Below, piece after piece: positions 5,426-5,648 of a stretch of 5,648 nt of DNA (positions within the stretch are counted from its first letter, which is position 1; each line of letters begins with the position of its first letter). This DNA comes from Planctomycetota bacterium. GTDB lineage: Bacteria > Planctomycetota > Phycisphaerae > UBA1845 > PWPN01. The DNA is taken from positions 1-5,648 of the forward strand of contig JACQVT010000598.1 in the NCBI GenBank assembly GCA_016209665.1, given 5' to 3'. Below the pieces are notes generated by a model. That model did not search any database. It saw only the letters and a program-made list of their open reading frames with translations, and had not been told where the DNA came from. The translations under genes and the position numbers were made by a program.

Positions 5426-5499
5426 ACCACGAAGAGCACGAAGCTCACGAAGAGGCCTCACTCCTCCGCCGCCTTGGTGTCCTTCGTGTTCTTCGTGGT
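5426..5499. repeat. Large hairpin repeat of the 'HEEHE' class
   Basis: ACCACGAAGAGCACGAAG (5426-5443) is the inverted copy of CTTCGTGTTCTTCGTGGT (5482-5499) with one G-T wobble, giving an 18-bp stem around a 38-bp loop. Short CACGAAG units repeat inside the left arm. This is the well-known interspersed DNA repeat whose spurious translations read NHEEHEAHEE / HHEEHEGHQ in planctomycete and verrucomicrobial genomes. The following bases to about 5545 (ending GAATCCGCGTGATCTGCGG) are the tail that commonly accompanies it. Long open frames across it are not genes. Confidence 0.85.
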
Positions 5500-5581
5500 G
5501 GACTCTCTGCCTGCGTTCCTCCGCGTGAATCCGCGTGATCTGCGGTCGGAGAGCAGACGTACCGACTGCTGATCCGCGCCG

Positions 5582-5648
5582 ATGAACACACCTCAACAGC
5601 CAGTTCTCGCGAAAAAGACTCCCGACCCCTTTGCTCCAGCCCATCTCC
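5582..5648 (+). CDS. Possible 5' end of a gene running off the window
   Basis: ATG 5582 opens a frame of 22 codons to the window edge, beginning MNTPQQPVLAKKTPDPF. It would be the first gene after the repeat cluster. Against it: there is no clear ribosome binding site, and the tract AAAAAGACTCCCGACCCCTTT (5614 onward) resembles a REP-like interspersed repeat (imperfect inverted arms) rather than coding DNA. I do not recognise a family. Confidence 0.22.
   Translation, partial: MNTPQQPVLAKKTPDPFAPAHL

Noticed and set aside
5027..5644. 205-residue minus frame containing HHEEHEGHQ
   Set aside because: It translates the interspersed HEEHE repeat and the antisense end of the oxidoreductase; not a gene.
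1..5648. tRNA, rRNA or riboswitch
   Set aside because: No cloverleaf with a TTCGANNC arm in context, no conserved rRNA blocks, and no recognisable aptamer cores were seen by eye on either strand.

Overview
This is a GC-rich (roughly two thirds G+C by eye), low-density window. It most resembles a Planctomycetota genome or metagenome contig, probably Phycisphaerae-like. Clues are the CII-like regulator, a type IV pilin-like protein of the kind common in that phylum, a broken 'TGWQGYDYIVNR' domain of planctomycete carbohydrate-active proteins, and interspersed repeats whose spurious translation reads 'NHEEHEAHEE'. The taxonomic call is inference from recognised family styles, not a search.

Layout. 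1-189: upstream DNA with no recognisable gene. 190-1365 (+): an intact SO_0444/ArsP-type metal-efflux permease. 1379-1402 (+): a well-formed RBS and ATG followed by the first eight codons of what looks like a small cysteine-rich protein (DUF6485-like). At about 1400 the sequence switches into the antisense of a fragment of a carbohydrate-binding-like protein (1402-1770, minus). About 80 bp later a type IV pilin-like gene begins (1852-2529, +) that carries an in-frame 66-bp repeat with a REP-like palindrome. 2645-3139 (-): a phage CII-like DNA-binding regulator. 3202-4083 (+): rsmA/ksgA, the 16S rRNA dimethyladenosine transferase. 4165-5196 (+): a Gfo/Idh/MocA-fold protein lacking the usual catalytic Lys and His. 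5197-5648: a 450-bp repeat nest (14-bp inverted-repeat element, two perfect 34-bp tandem copies, a large hairpin of the 'HEEHE' class, a REP-like tract), with at most the start of one further gene at the right edge.

No multi-gene pathway is evident. The permease and small Cys protein were probably a metal-homeostasis pair before being split. rsmA and the oxidoreductase-like gene are co-directional and may share a transcript, though an 81-bp gap with a hairpin separates them. The clearest anomaly is the rearranged or chimeric stretch 1400-1850. No complete new defence or mobile system is visible. The most interesting points are the broken junctions, the repeat growing inside a pilin gene, and the catalytically degenerate oxidoreductase.
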